64,000 bases of DNA, taken from Armatimonadota bacterium. Lineage in GTDB: Bacteria > Armatimonadota > Fimbriimonadia > Fimbriimonadales > Fimbriimonadaceae. Of the stretch, positions 17,298 through 25,080 are shown piece by piece. Position 1 is the first letter of the stretch; each line of letters opens with the position of its first letter. The notes below the pieces were generated by a model that ran no database searches, had not been told where the DNA came from, and was given only the letters and a program-made list of their open reading frames with translations. Made by a program: the position numbers and the translations under genes. The stretch covers positions 53,309 to 117,308 of the forward strand of contig JANYCU010000009.1 in NCBI GenBank assembly GCA_025360125.1, given 5' to 3'.

Positions 17298-19355
17298 TTA
17301 CATTTTTTCGGGCGCACTGACCCCAAGCAAATCCAGCGTGGTCTTAAGCGTCCGCTTCGTTGCCTCACAAAGCTTCATTCGCGCCTTGCTCAGCTCTGGT
17401 TGGTCTTCCTGGATCACTCGACACCCATCATAGAAATAGTGGAACGTCCGCGCCAATTCAATCGCGTAGTTGGCAATGCGGTGCATGCCGTAGTCTTCGC
17501 TGGCTCGGCGAACCTCGTCCGGCAAGTCAACAATCTTCTTGATCAACGCCTTCTCTCGGTCATGAACCAATAGAGCAGATAGGTTAGGAGCCTTGGCCGC
17601 CCCAAGAGCCGCCTCCGCCTTTGCCAACACCGAACAGATTCTTGCGTGTGCATACTGCACGTAGAACACCGGATTCTCGTCGCTCTGCTTCTCCGCCAAA
17701 TCAAGGTCGAAATCGAACGTCGTGTCGTGACTGCGCATCAAATAGAAGAATCGCGCCACGTCCTTTCCAGCTTCCAATTGCTCCGCTTCGCTTCCTTCGG
17801 GCTTGAGCTTAACGCCGATTTCCTTCATCAGGTCGATAAGGGCGTAAATGTTTCCGTCGCGCTTGCGCATCGGAGCAGGCTTACCGTCCTTCACAAATCG
17901 AACCAGTTGGAAGATCTGAACTTCCAAGCGTCGCTTTGCTTCGGCCAAAGCCGCCTCGCAGGCTTCTTTCTCGCCCGAATCTTTAAACAGCTTTGCGTCA
18001 ATATCATCAATAAGAGGTTCGCCAACCTGAGGCTTGGCCATGAGCATTGCTGCGACGACCGCGGTCAGTCGACCGATATAGCCGTGGTGATCCGGTCCGA
18101 GAACCGTAATGAGCTTATCCGTTCCCGCTGGACGATTGAATTTGTCCTTGTGGTAAGCGACGTCGCTGGCGATGTAGGTCAGTCGCCCGTCGCGACGACG
18201 CAACACGCGGTCCATGTCGTCACCCAACTTGGCCGAGCGTAGCCACAGCGTAACTCCATCATTGTCCACCGGACTACCTTCAGAGATTTCGCGATCAACC
18301 TCTTCTTCGTCCAATGTCGTGATATGGTCAGGCATTGGGTCTAGCAGTTCAAGCGGATCGGGATCAGCAACTGAGCCCGCCATCGAAGGCTCGGCAATCG
18401 GAATCGGCGTCGGAATCAAAGCGTCGAGGTTGACTTCGTCTTCCTCCTCGGCGTCAGTTTTCTGCGTCTCGAAAAGCACATCTTCGATGCGCCCGCCCTT
18501 TGCCATCTTCAGCTTGGTTCGGGTCAACGAGTAATCCGCAATCCCCTTGTCCACCATCGAATCAATCTCGGCGTCTACCATTCCCGAGTCGTGCAACGAT
18601 TGCTCCGAGAACCAGGTGTCGTATTCGACACCAAATTGAGCCAAAACAGATCGTTGTGCATCGAGCATCAGCTTCTGGGATTGCTCCTGATACCAATCAA
18701 TCGTTTGATCTTTTGTCGCAATCTTCTCGGCGACTTCGTGGACATAGTCGCCCTTATATCCCTTGTCGGGAACGGGTCGCCCTTCAATAATTGCCTTGAC
18801 CGACTCGGCAAACTGACGCATCTGCTCGCTGTTCACGCCATCGTTGATGTAATACTCGCGGTGAACCGTGTTCCCGACCGCCTCCAAGACATTGCAGAGC
18901 GTCGAACCGTATGCCGCGCCGCGACCTGACCCAATCGTAATTGGACCGTTCGGGTTTACCGACACGAACTCGACATTAATCTTGAGCGGATGCGCTACTC
19001 GCGAAGCCGACTCAAGGCGGAAATCAGGAGTCAAAACCGTTTCGACATAGCCCGCAACAAATTCCGGTTTAATCCGCATGTTGATGAAGCCCGGTCCCGC
19101 GACTTCAACCTCGGTTAGAATCGAGCTATAATTCGCCGTCAACTTCTCGGCCAGAGCCTCACCAAGAGCCCGAGGATTCATCCCGGATACCTTAGATGCC
19201 ACCAGAGCAAAATTGCAAGCAAAGTCCCCGTGCTCTGGGTTCTTGGGGTCGCTAATTTCAATTGGAATCTGGAGAACCTCCGCAGGCAGCCGCCCCTCAC
19301 CGACAAGTTCGGAAAGGATGGCACGGAAAAGTTCAGCAAGCTTCGTTCTTAGCAA
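17298..19355 (-). CDS. argS: Arginyl-tRNA synthetase with degenerate HIGH motif and insertions
   Basis: This enzyme charges tRNA-Arg. It has an N-terminal additional domain (1-110), a Rossmann core, and a C-terminal DALR anticodon domain ending LLGVSAPEKM. It starts at TTG and is 685 residues, about 100 longer than usual. Two departures are clear. The class I HIGH motif, normally HVGH, reads TIGS at residues 140-143, so both histidines are gone. An acidic, proline-rich insertion of about 85 residues fills roughly 280-365, and a smaller helical one lies near 440-475. The KMSKS-like loop reads MRKR at 496-499. All other domains are intact, so I still expect it to be the functional ArgRS. Confidence 0.88.
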   Translation of the reverse strand: MLRTKLAELFRAILSELVGEGRLPAEVLQIPIEISDPKNPEHGDFACNFALVASKVSGMNPRALGEALAEKLTANYSSILTEVEVAGPGFINMRIKPEFVAGYVETVLTPDFRLESASRVAHPLKINVEFVSVNPNGPITIGSGRGAAYGSTLCNVLEAVGNTVHREYYINDGVNSEQMRQFAESVKAIIEGRPVPDKGYKGDYVHEVAEKIATKDQTIDWYQEQSQKLMLDAQRSVLAQFGVEYDTWFSEQSLHDSGMVDAEIDSMVDKGIADYSLTRTKLKMAKGGRIEDVLFETQKTDAEEEDEVNLDALIPTPIPIAEPSMAGSVADPDPLELLDPMPDHITTLDEEEVDREISEGSPVDNDGVTLWLRSAKLGDDMDRVLRRRDGRLTYIASDVAYHKDKFNRPAGTDKLITVLGPDHHGYIGRLTAVVAAMLMAKPQVGEPLIDDIDAKLFKDSGEKEACEAALAEAKRRLEVQIFQLVRFVKDGKPAPMRKRDGNIYALIDLMKEIGVKLKPEGSEAEQLEAGKDVARFFYLMRSHDTTFDFDLDLAEKQSDENPVFYVQYAHARICSVLAKAEAALGAAKAPNLSALLVHDREKALIKKIVDLPDEVRRASEDYGMHRIANYAIELARTFHYFYDGCRVIQEDQPELSKARMKLCEATKRTLKTTLDLLGVSAPEKM

Positions 19356-19523
19356 GCATCTAGTTTACTTGGCGGGACCCCTACGAAATTGGATTCCTCC
19401 CCAGGCTGCCCTGAGAAAACAGGCTCGGAATGTCGCAAGTATTACGTCTTTCCAGGCCGAGCATCCTGATCAATTACTGACAATGTCCACTAAAACCCTT
19501 GAAACAAATAGCAAGCCCCGCCC

Positions 19524-19732
19524 CATCCAAACCCTCCTGGGGCCCAAAGGGCTGACAATTTCTCAGCCCAGGAGAAGGATCGTTTGTGAGTTGCACGAAC
19601 AAAAGGTCCGTAGGCCTGGGTAAAAATCGAAACAAGTCTTTACCACGGACGCTCTCTCTGATTTTGAGCTCAAGGAATTCGGCGAGCGTCCCCGCTTTAG
19701 TCCGCTGAAGTGCATTCAGCGAATTGGCGGGA
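19524..19732 (+). repeat. Intergenic multi-stem repeat element, copy A
   Basis: This lies between argS and the tRNA. Parts in order are a small hairpin GGCCC-AAA-GGGC, AGCCCAGG at 19565, a variable stem, CCTGGGTAA at 19615, an AATCGAA core, CCACGGACGCTC at 19643, and its partner GAGCGTCCCCGC at 19684. The first ~110 nt are almost identical to copy G, 44 kb away. An open frame crosses the element but shares only the repeat-encoded peptide with copy G, so it is not a gene. Confidence 0.8.
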
Positions 19733-19794
19733 GATTTGGCGTGGCTGTGAGTCAACAGTCCGGGTATCTTATGAGACTCATCTGACACCAGTGT

Positions 19795-19870
19795 GGGCCT
19801 GTAGCTCAGTGGTCAGAGCGGGCGGCTCATAACCGTTCGGTCGGGGGTTCAAGTCCCCCCGGGCCCACCA
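19795..19870 (+). tRNA. tRNA-Ile2 (CAT anticodon, lysidine type)
   Basis: This is a full 76-nt cloverleaf with an encoded CCA end. The acceptor stem is GGGCCTG/CGGGCCC, the D stem GCTC/GAGC, the anticodon loop CTCATAA, and the T stem GGGGG/CCCCC with TTCAAGT. The CAT anticodon could mean Met. However, a paired G1-C72 rules out the initiator, and the GAGCGGGCGGCTCATAACC segment resembles bacterial tRNA-Ile2, whose C34 is converted to lysidine by TilS to read AUA. Confidence 0.88.
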
Positions 19871-19997
19871 CTTTTCTTTCGCAGCACGAAGAAAAAGGGT
19901 CCGCCATTGCCCGAAAGCCTTAGCCAAGATGGAATCGAAAGACTGCGCAATGATGCATCCTGGCTTCAGAACTATAAGCTAGAAGCTCGCGTAGCGA

Positions 19998-20951
19998 TTA
20001 TCTCAGGAACTCTGGAATCTCAGCGCCAGGTTGAGGCTTCTCGCCGTTATCAACATGGTGCATCTTGCCCAATCGCGGCAAAGGTAACCAAACAAATTCG
20101 GCTCGACCGACGATGCTCTCGCGAGGCACCAAGCCCCAGCCGCGTCCGTCAAACGAACCGTTACGGTTGTCACCCATAAACAAGAAGTATCCGGCGGGAA
20201 TCTTTTCCGCTGGCAGTGCGCGCGCAATCGGCCACTCCGATTCTTGAGTGATCAAATATTTTTCAGCGACGCTATAGCCTCGGCCAATCATGTTCGCGTC
20301 GGTTTCGGTGTAGTTCAGCGGAATCAGTTCGCCTTTATAATTGACCAACTTCCAATTTGGCTTCCTTTCCGCATCTTTTTCGGCCGGAGTCATGATCTGG
20401 AAAGTCTTCTGATCTTCTGTCTTGGTGTATTGCTTGTATGGCTCATAAAGCGGTTTATCGTTGATGTAAACCTGACCTTGGTGAATTTCGACCTTGTCGC
20501 CCGGCAGGCCAATAAGTCGCTTGACGAAGTCAACCTTGACAGTCACACCATCGTCTTCAACCTGATCGGGATACCCTTTGCAGGCTTGAAGCGGCGGACG
20601 AAAAACAACAATGTCCCCGCGCTTCGGCTCCGAATAACGATAGATCGCCTTATTGAGGCCAATAAAATCGCCAACCAAATTAGTAGGAACCATCGACCCA
20701 GTAGGGATTTGGAAGGTCTGGAAGAAGAACGGGCGGATCACCATGAAGATGAAAACCGCGGCGTAAATCAAGGCGTCGAACAGCTCGCTGGCACCACTGA
20801 AAAACTTCCAGGAGCCATCGCGCTTGTGGGTCGGAGTGTTCTTAATGAATTGAAAACTGGCGACGCGGAAGATCGTCAAGACCACCGCGAAGATCAAAAT
20901 TTGACTTAGCGGCGTCCGAGCGACATGATCGACAGTTTTCTGAAAATCCAT
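19998..20951 (-). CDS. lepB: Type I signal peptidase (long form, copy 2)
   Basis: This is a membrane-bound serine protease that removes signal peptides on the periplasmic side. It has two hydrophobic segments (about residues 15-32 and 58-78), then the catalytic Ser86 in IPTGSMVPT, the general base Lys144 in DFVKRLIGLPGD, and MGDNRNGSFDGR near the end. At 317 residues it carries an insertion between the Lys box and the GDN box. It lies 12 nt after rplS in the trmD-lepB-rplS-lepB operon. Its near-twin at 21524-22480 shows this is a local duplication. Confidence 0.93.
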   Translation of the reverse strand: MDFQKTVDHVARTPLSQILIFAVVLTIFRVASFQFIKNTPTHKRDGSWKFFSGASELFDALIYAAVFIFMVIRPFFFQTFQIPTGSMVPTNLVGDFIGLNKAIYRYSEPKRGDIVVFRPPLQACKGYPDQVEDDGVTVKVDFVKRLIGLPGDKVEIHQGQVYINDKPLYEPYKQYTKTEDQKTFQIMTPAEKDAERKPNWKLVNYKGELIPLNYTETDANMIGRGYSVAEKYLITQESEWPIARALPAEKIPAGYFLFMGDNRNGSFDGRGWGLVPRESIVGRAEFVWLPLPRLGKMHHVDNGEKPQPGAEIPEFLR

Positions 20952-20963
20952 TCAAAGACCAAG

Positions 20964-21317
20964 TTATTTGCGGCGTTCTTTAATTCGAGCGTCCTTACCA
21001 ACCTTGTCTCGGAGGTAATACAACTTGGCTCGTCGAACTCGACCACGTCGAGTGACTTCAAACTTGGCAACGTTTGGTGAGTGGACTGGGAATGTTCGTT
21101 CGACGCCAACTCCGCTTGTGATCTTTCGCAGAGTGATGGTCTTGGCAACGCCACCGTGCTTAACGGCAATGCAAAGTCCCTCGAACAACTGAAGTCGCTC
21201 TTTGTCGCCTTCTCGAACTCGAACGTGGACCTTGACAGTATCCCCTGGCCAAATAGTAGGTGCGTCGGCTTTAATGTGCGGTGCGCCAACGCTTTCCAAA
21301 ATTGCTTGTTTCGACAT
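20964..21317 (-). CDS. rplS: 50S ribosomal protein L19
   Basis: This is a ribosomal protein at the 30S-50S interface. IKADAPTIWPGDTVKVHVRVREGDKERLQLFEG is replaced only slightly from the family consensus (P-x-GDTV-x-V, E-G-x-x-R-x-Q-x-F-E-G), and GVGVERTFPVHSP and GRVRRAKLYYLRDKVGK are diagnostic. It is 117 residues, the normal length. It sits downstream of trmD as in many bacteria, but is flanked on both sides by signal peptidase genes. About 200 nt separate it from the upstream lepB, so it may have its own leader or promoter. Confidence 0.97.
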   Translation of the reverse strand: MSKQAILESVGAPHIKADAPTIWPGDTVKVHVRVREGDKERLQLFEGLCIAVKHGGVAKTITLRKITSGVGVERTFPVHSPNVAKFEVTRRGRVRRAKLYYLRDKVGKDARIKERRK

Positions 21318-21523
21318 AATTTTTCTATTCCCGTTTCCTATCTTTTGGTTCCTTTGAACCTGTAACTTTCCACATTAATCAAAAGGCTTAACGAGGCACA
21401 GAGGCGCGACGGAAATTCCACGCGTGAGCCGAACATTCATTTTGCCACATTTTCTTGAGTTGGTGCTAGGTCGTGATGCATTCGGAATCCATTGCTTCTT
21501 CCGCTTCCCTCCCTTCTTGCGCT

Positions 21524-22480
21524 CTATTTTTTCAAAAACTCGTCGATCTCCGCATTCGGCGCGGGTTTCTCGCCATTATCGACATAACTCACTTTGCTGA
21601 TTCGATTCAGGGGCAGCCAAATGAACTCTGCCCGGCCAATGATCGCCGACCGATGGACCAATCCCCACGCCCGACCATCGAAAGAGCCATTCCGATTGTC
21701 ACCCATGAACAAGAAGTAGCCGTCGGGAATCTTCTCCGCTGGCAGAGCCCGGGCCTTCGCCCACTCGGCCGGATCTTCGATCTGGTACTTCGGCGCAACA
21801 TCGTACGAACTGCCCATGTGGTTGGAGTCAAATTCGGTGTAATTCAGCGGAATCAGGTCACCTTTATAGCGAACGAGCTTCCAATTCGCCTTTGGCACCG
21901 CTTCCCGTTCGGCTCCTTCCAAAACCCGAAATGACGTATGCTCCGAATTGAGCGATTGGGTGTATTGCCGATAGGGTTCCCATAACGGCTTGTGATTCAC
22001 AAAGACATGCCCCTGATGAATCTCAATTGTGTCGCCCGGCAAGCCAATCAATCGTTTGACAAAGTCGACTTTAACGGTCTTTCCATCCTCTTCAAGGTCT
22101 TTTGGACCGCAAGCCTCGAACGGCGGGCGGAAGACAACAATGTCGCCTCGCTTGGGCTCGGTATATCGGTAAATGGACTTATTGAGGCCAATATAGTCGC
22201 CCACCATACACGTCGGAACGAGTGAGCCCGAGGGGATCTGGAAGGTCTGGAAGAAGTAGGGCCGGATGACCATGAAGATGAAAATCGCCGCGTATATCAA
22301 GGCATCAAAAAGTTCGCCTACGCCCTTGACGTGCTTCCAAATACCGACCCGTTTATGCACGGGCATCGCGGAAATGTACTTGAAAGTGGCAATTCGGTAG
22401 GTCGATAGCACCAGCGTAAACAGCAAGATTTGGCTCAGGGGCGTTCTCGCCAAGTGGTCGACTAATTGCTGCGTATCCAT
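21524..22480 (-). CDS. lepB: Type I signal peptidase (long form, copy 1)
   Basis: This 318-residue paralogue of the peptidase at 19998-20951 is similar along its whole length. The membrane segments are the same. The catalytic Ser86 lies in IPSGSLVPT (Leu instead of the usual Met after Ser), the base Lys142 in DFVKRLIGLPGD, and MGDNRNGSFDGRAWG near the C-terminus. It lies between trmD and rplS. Having two similar full-length peptidases in one operon suggests either dosage or different substrate ranges. Confidence 0.93.
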   Translation of the reverse strand: MDTQQLVDHLARTPLSQILLFTLVLSTYRIATFKYISAMPVHKRVGIWKHVKGVGELFDALIYAAIFIFMVIRPYFFQTFQIPSGSLVPTCMVGDYIGLNKSIYRYTEPKRGDIVVFRPPFEACGPKDLEEDGKTVKVDFVKRLIGLPGDTIEIHQGHVFVNHKPLWEPYRQYTQSLNSEHTSFRVLEGAEREAVPKANWKLVRYKGDLIPLNYTEFDSNHMGSSYDVAPKYQIEDPAEWAKARALPAEKIPDGYFLFMGDNRNGSFDGRAWGLVHRSAIIGRAEFIWLPLNRISKVSYVDNGEKPAPNAEIDEFLKK

Positions 22481-22546
22481 AAAGAAAATCCAAATCCAAG
22501 AAATTTGACAAATAGTACTAAGCCGAAATAAACCGAGTTGGTTCCC

Positions 22547-23296
22547 CTAATTGCCTTTCTTATCCAACAAGTCTGGCCGAAACCGTTTCGTTCGTTCTCG
22601 GGCTTGCTCGGCCCGCCATCGGTCAATTTGTACGTGATTGCCGCTCTTAAGTACATCTGGAATCGCTTTCTCCCGCCAAACGTCCGGCCGCGTATAGTTC
22701 GGCGCGCCCAACATGTCGTTCTGAAACGATTCTTCGGCCAACGAGTCCTGATTTCCTAGGACGCCGGGCAAAAGCCTCACCACCGCATCGGTCATCACCA
22801 ACGCGGGCAATTCGCCGTTCGTCAACACGTAGTCACCAATCGAAAAGACGTGAGTAGCGAAAGTCTCTTCGATGCGGTGGTCAATCCCTTCGTAATGTCC
22901 GCAAACAAAGATAATTTGATCGTAACTCGCCAAATCTTCAGCCTGCGGCTGCTCAAACTTGGTTCCGCTTGGCTCGGTGATAACGATGGCGGTCTTGAAT
23001 ATGCCGTTCACCGGGGGATCCACTACCTCTCTTTGACCCTGCAGGCTGAGCCCTGAGTCCTGAGTCCTGAGCTCTGATTCAATCGCCAATGCCACCGGCT
23101 CCGCCTTCATCAACATCCCCGGATGCCCACCGTACGGAATATCGTCGACCTTCCGATGAGAATCATAGCAATAACTCCGCGGATTCACCACCGAAAATTC
23201 CACCGCGCCCGACGCCTCCGCCCTCGCCATCATCGAATGGCTGAGCGACTCCCGAATCCATTCCGGGAACAAAGTGACAAAGGCGATCTTTTTCAT
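22547..23296 (-). CDS. trmD: tRNA (guanine-37-N1)-methyltransferase
   Basis: This SPOUT methyltransferase makes m1G37 in tRNA to prevent frameshifting. The DDIPYGGHPGM loop, the trefoil-knot segment FVCGHYEGIDHRIEE, SIGDYVLTNGELP and the C-terminal NHVQIDRWR are intact. After PVALAIES there is an extra stretch of about 20 residues. It coincides with a 7-bp tandem repeat in the DNA and is absent from the family consensus. It is the first gene of the operon, divergent from gcvH. Confidence 0.93.
   Translation of the reverse strand: MKKIAFVTLFPEWIRESLSHSMMARAEASGAVEFSVVNPRSYCYDSHRKVDDIPYGGHPGMLMKAEPVALAIESELRTQDSGLSLQGQREVVDPPVNGIFKTAIVITEPSGTKFEQPQAEDLASYDQIIFVCGHYEGIDHRIEETFATHVFSIGDYVLTNGELPALVMTDAVVRLLPGVLGNQDSLAEESFQNDMLGAPNYTRPDVWREKAIPDVLKSGNHVQIDRWRAEQARERTKRFRPDLLDKKGN
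23045..23077. repeat. Heptamer tandem repeat inside trmD
   Basis: Five units of period 7 with core CTGAG (CTGAGYC) run from 23045 to 23077. They encode part of the extra loop in TrmD (around ELRTQDSG). The repeat class matches other 7-bp-period arrays in the window, which otherwise lie at or beyond gene ends. Confidence 0.8.
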
Positions 23297-23367
23297 CGAA
23301 CAATGCGGAAAAGTTTCTGATAGTTTGACTCATCTTCGACCCCCTATGACCCGGTATTCTAATACCC

Positions 23368-23745
23368 ATGTCGAATATCCCCAGCGACCTTAAGTACATG
23401 AAGTCGCACGAATGGGTCCGCGTCGAAGGCGACGTCGCGACCGTTGGCATTACCGATTTTGCCCAGTCCGAACTTGGAGACGTTGTTTACGTCGAATTAC
23501 CGACCGTTGGAAAAATGCTCGCCGTTGGCGACACATTTGGCAGCGTTGAAAGCGTCAAAACCGTTTCTGACGTCTATGCGCCCGTTCCTGGCGAAGTTCT
23601 CGAAGTTAATCAAGACTTGGTCACTTCAAGCGAACTCGTGAATTCCGACCCATACGGACACGGCTGGATGATTAAAATTCGGCTCACCGCATCAGTTCCA
23701 ACAACCTTGATGAATGCGGACGAATACGGGGTTGTCGCAGTCTAA
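23368..23745 (+). CDS. gcvH: Glycine cleavage system H protein
   Basis: This is the lipoyl carrier that shuttles the aminomethyl group between the P, T and L proteins of the glycine cleavage complex. The lipoylated lysine is Lys64 in the SVKTVSDVYAP motif. HEWVRVEGDVATVGITDFAQ and YGHGWMIKI are family hallmarks, and the 125-residue length is usual. It is the first gene of gcvH-gcvPA-gcvPB with only 3 nt before gcvPA. No gcvT lies in the window. The 5' leader is too short for a glycine riboswitch. Confidence 0.96.
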   Translation: MSNIPSDLKYMKSHEWVRVEGDVATVGITDFAQSELGDVVYVELPTVGKMLAVGDTFGSVESVKTVSDVYAPVPGEVLEVNQDLVTSSELVNSDPYGHGWMIKIRLTASVPTTLMNADEYGVVAV

Positions 23746-23748
23746 AAG

Positions 23749-25080
23749 ATGCCCTACGTTCCCCATACCGCCGCCGACACCGAAGCCATGCTTTCGGTGA
23801 TCGGAGCAAAGTCAATTGACGAACTCTTCCGCGAGATCCCATCAAATCTCAAGGTCGCCCCGGGCTCTCTCAACATTCCGTCCGCCCTCGATGAGCAACG
23901 GTTGATGGCACATTTAACCGAGATTGCGGCCAAAAATATCGACTGCACCAAGCTCACGTGCTTCCTTGGTGCCGGAATCTACGATCGATATATCCCCGCA
24001 ACCGTCAGCGCCGTCATCTCCCGTGGAGAATTTCTCACCGCATACACGCCTTACCAACCGGAGGCATCACAAGGCTATCTCCAAACCATTTACGAGTTCC
24101 AGACCATGGTCAGCGAGCTTTATGGAATGGACCTTTCGAACGCCTCAATGTACGATGGCGCAACCTCAATGGCCGAAGCCGCTATCATGGCGCACGGGAT
24201 TAAGGGCCATGAAAAGATTGTGGTTAGCGATGCTGTTCACCCTCACTATCGACAGGTGTTGGCGACTTATTGCTGGTCAATCGGGCTGGAAGTAGTCACG
24301 GTTCCGTCAGTCAACGGACAGACGAAAGACTGGAACGCGGATGGTGCGGCTTGCATCATCGTCCAATATCCAAACTTCTTTGGCAACATCGAAGACCTCG
24401 CCGCCGTCCGCAAAGCTGCCGACGACGCCGGAGCGATGATGATTGTCGTTGCCGACCCAGTCGCCTGTGCCTTGCTCAAGTCACCCGGATCATACGGAGC
24501 CGACATCGTAGTTGGCGAAGGTCAACCGATGGGAATCGCGATGGGACTCGGTGGTCCAGTCGTCGGACTATTCACCTGCAAAAAGGAATTTGTTCGCCAC
24601 ATTCCCGGCCGAATCGTTGGAAAGACCAAGGAGGTTCACGGAGACCGACCCGGCTACGTAATGACGCTCAGAACTCGCGAACAGGATATTCGCCGCGAGA
24701 AAGCCACATCAAACATTTGTACCAACGAAGCGCTCATGGCGCTCGCCGCGACTGTGTACATGATTGCCCTCGGTAAGAATGGAATGACCCAGGTTGCTCA
24801 ATCCTCGGTGCGAAACACCCAATACGCCATTTCCAAGCTCAAATCAATCGGAGCGACGGTCAAGTTTGGCGAAAAGGTCTTTGGCGAGTTCGTCGTAACC
24901 CTTCCGAAAAGCGCAACCGAAGTTCGAGACAAAATGATTAGCAAAGGATTCCTCGCTGGATTGCCCCTCGGCGGCTACTACAAAGGCATGGAAAACGACC
25001 TGCTAGTGGCGGTGACTGAAATCAGGACCCGGGAACAAATCGATGCCTTTGCATCGGCAATGAAGGAGGTGTTGGCATGA
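23749..25080 (+). CDS. gcvPA: Glycine decarboxylase P protein, subunit 1
   Basis: This is the N-terminal half of glycine dehydrogenase (decarboxylating), which occurs as two chains in many bacteria. It has YVPHTAADTEAML at the start, FLGAGIYDRYIPA, YTPYQPEASQGYLQTIYEFQ and the TREQDIRREKATSNICTNEAL segment. Its 443 residues are typical. It works with subunit 2, which carries the PLP lysine. The ATGA overlap with gcvPB implies coupled translation. Confidence 0.96.
   Translation: MPYVPHTAADTEAMLSVIGAKSIDELFREIPSNLKVAPGSLNIPSALDEQRLMAHLTEIAAKNIDCTKLTCFLGAGIYDRYIPATVSAVISRGEFLTAYTPYQPEASQGYLQTIYEFQTMVSELYGMDLSNASMYDGATSMAEAAIMAHGIKGHEKIVVSDAVHPHYRQVLATYCWSIGLEVVTVPSVNGQTKDWNADGAACIIVQYPNFFGNIEDLAAVRKAADDAGAMMIVVADPVACALLKSPGSYGADIVVGEGQPMGIAMGLGGPVVGLFTCKKEFVRHIPGRIVGKTKEVHGDRPGYVMTLRTREQDIRREKATSNICTNEALMALAATVYMIALGKNGMTQVAQSSVRNTQYAISKLKSIGATVKFGEKVFGEFVVTLPKSATEVRDKMISKGFLAGLPLGGYYKGMENDLLVAVTEIRTREQIDAFASAMKEVLA

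Noticed and set aside
19474..19788. Open frame sharing a 20-residue peptide with one at 63401-63721
   Set aside because: Both frames lie in copies A and G of the intergenic repeat, so the similarity comes from the repeat DNA. There is no ribosome-binding site or protein-like composition.
19795..19870. tRNA-Met as the identity of the CAT tRNA
   Set aside because: G1-C72 is paired, unlike the initiator, and the body sequence resembles tRNA-Ile2, so lysidine-modified Ile2 is the better call. Elongator Met is not fully excluded.
23297..23367. Possible glycine riboswitch before gcvH
   Set aside because: The leader is only about 70 nt and is shared with the divergent trmD promoter. No tandem aptamer pattern is visible.
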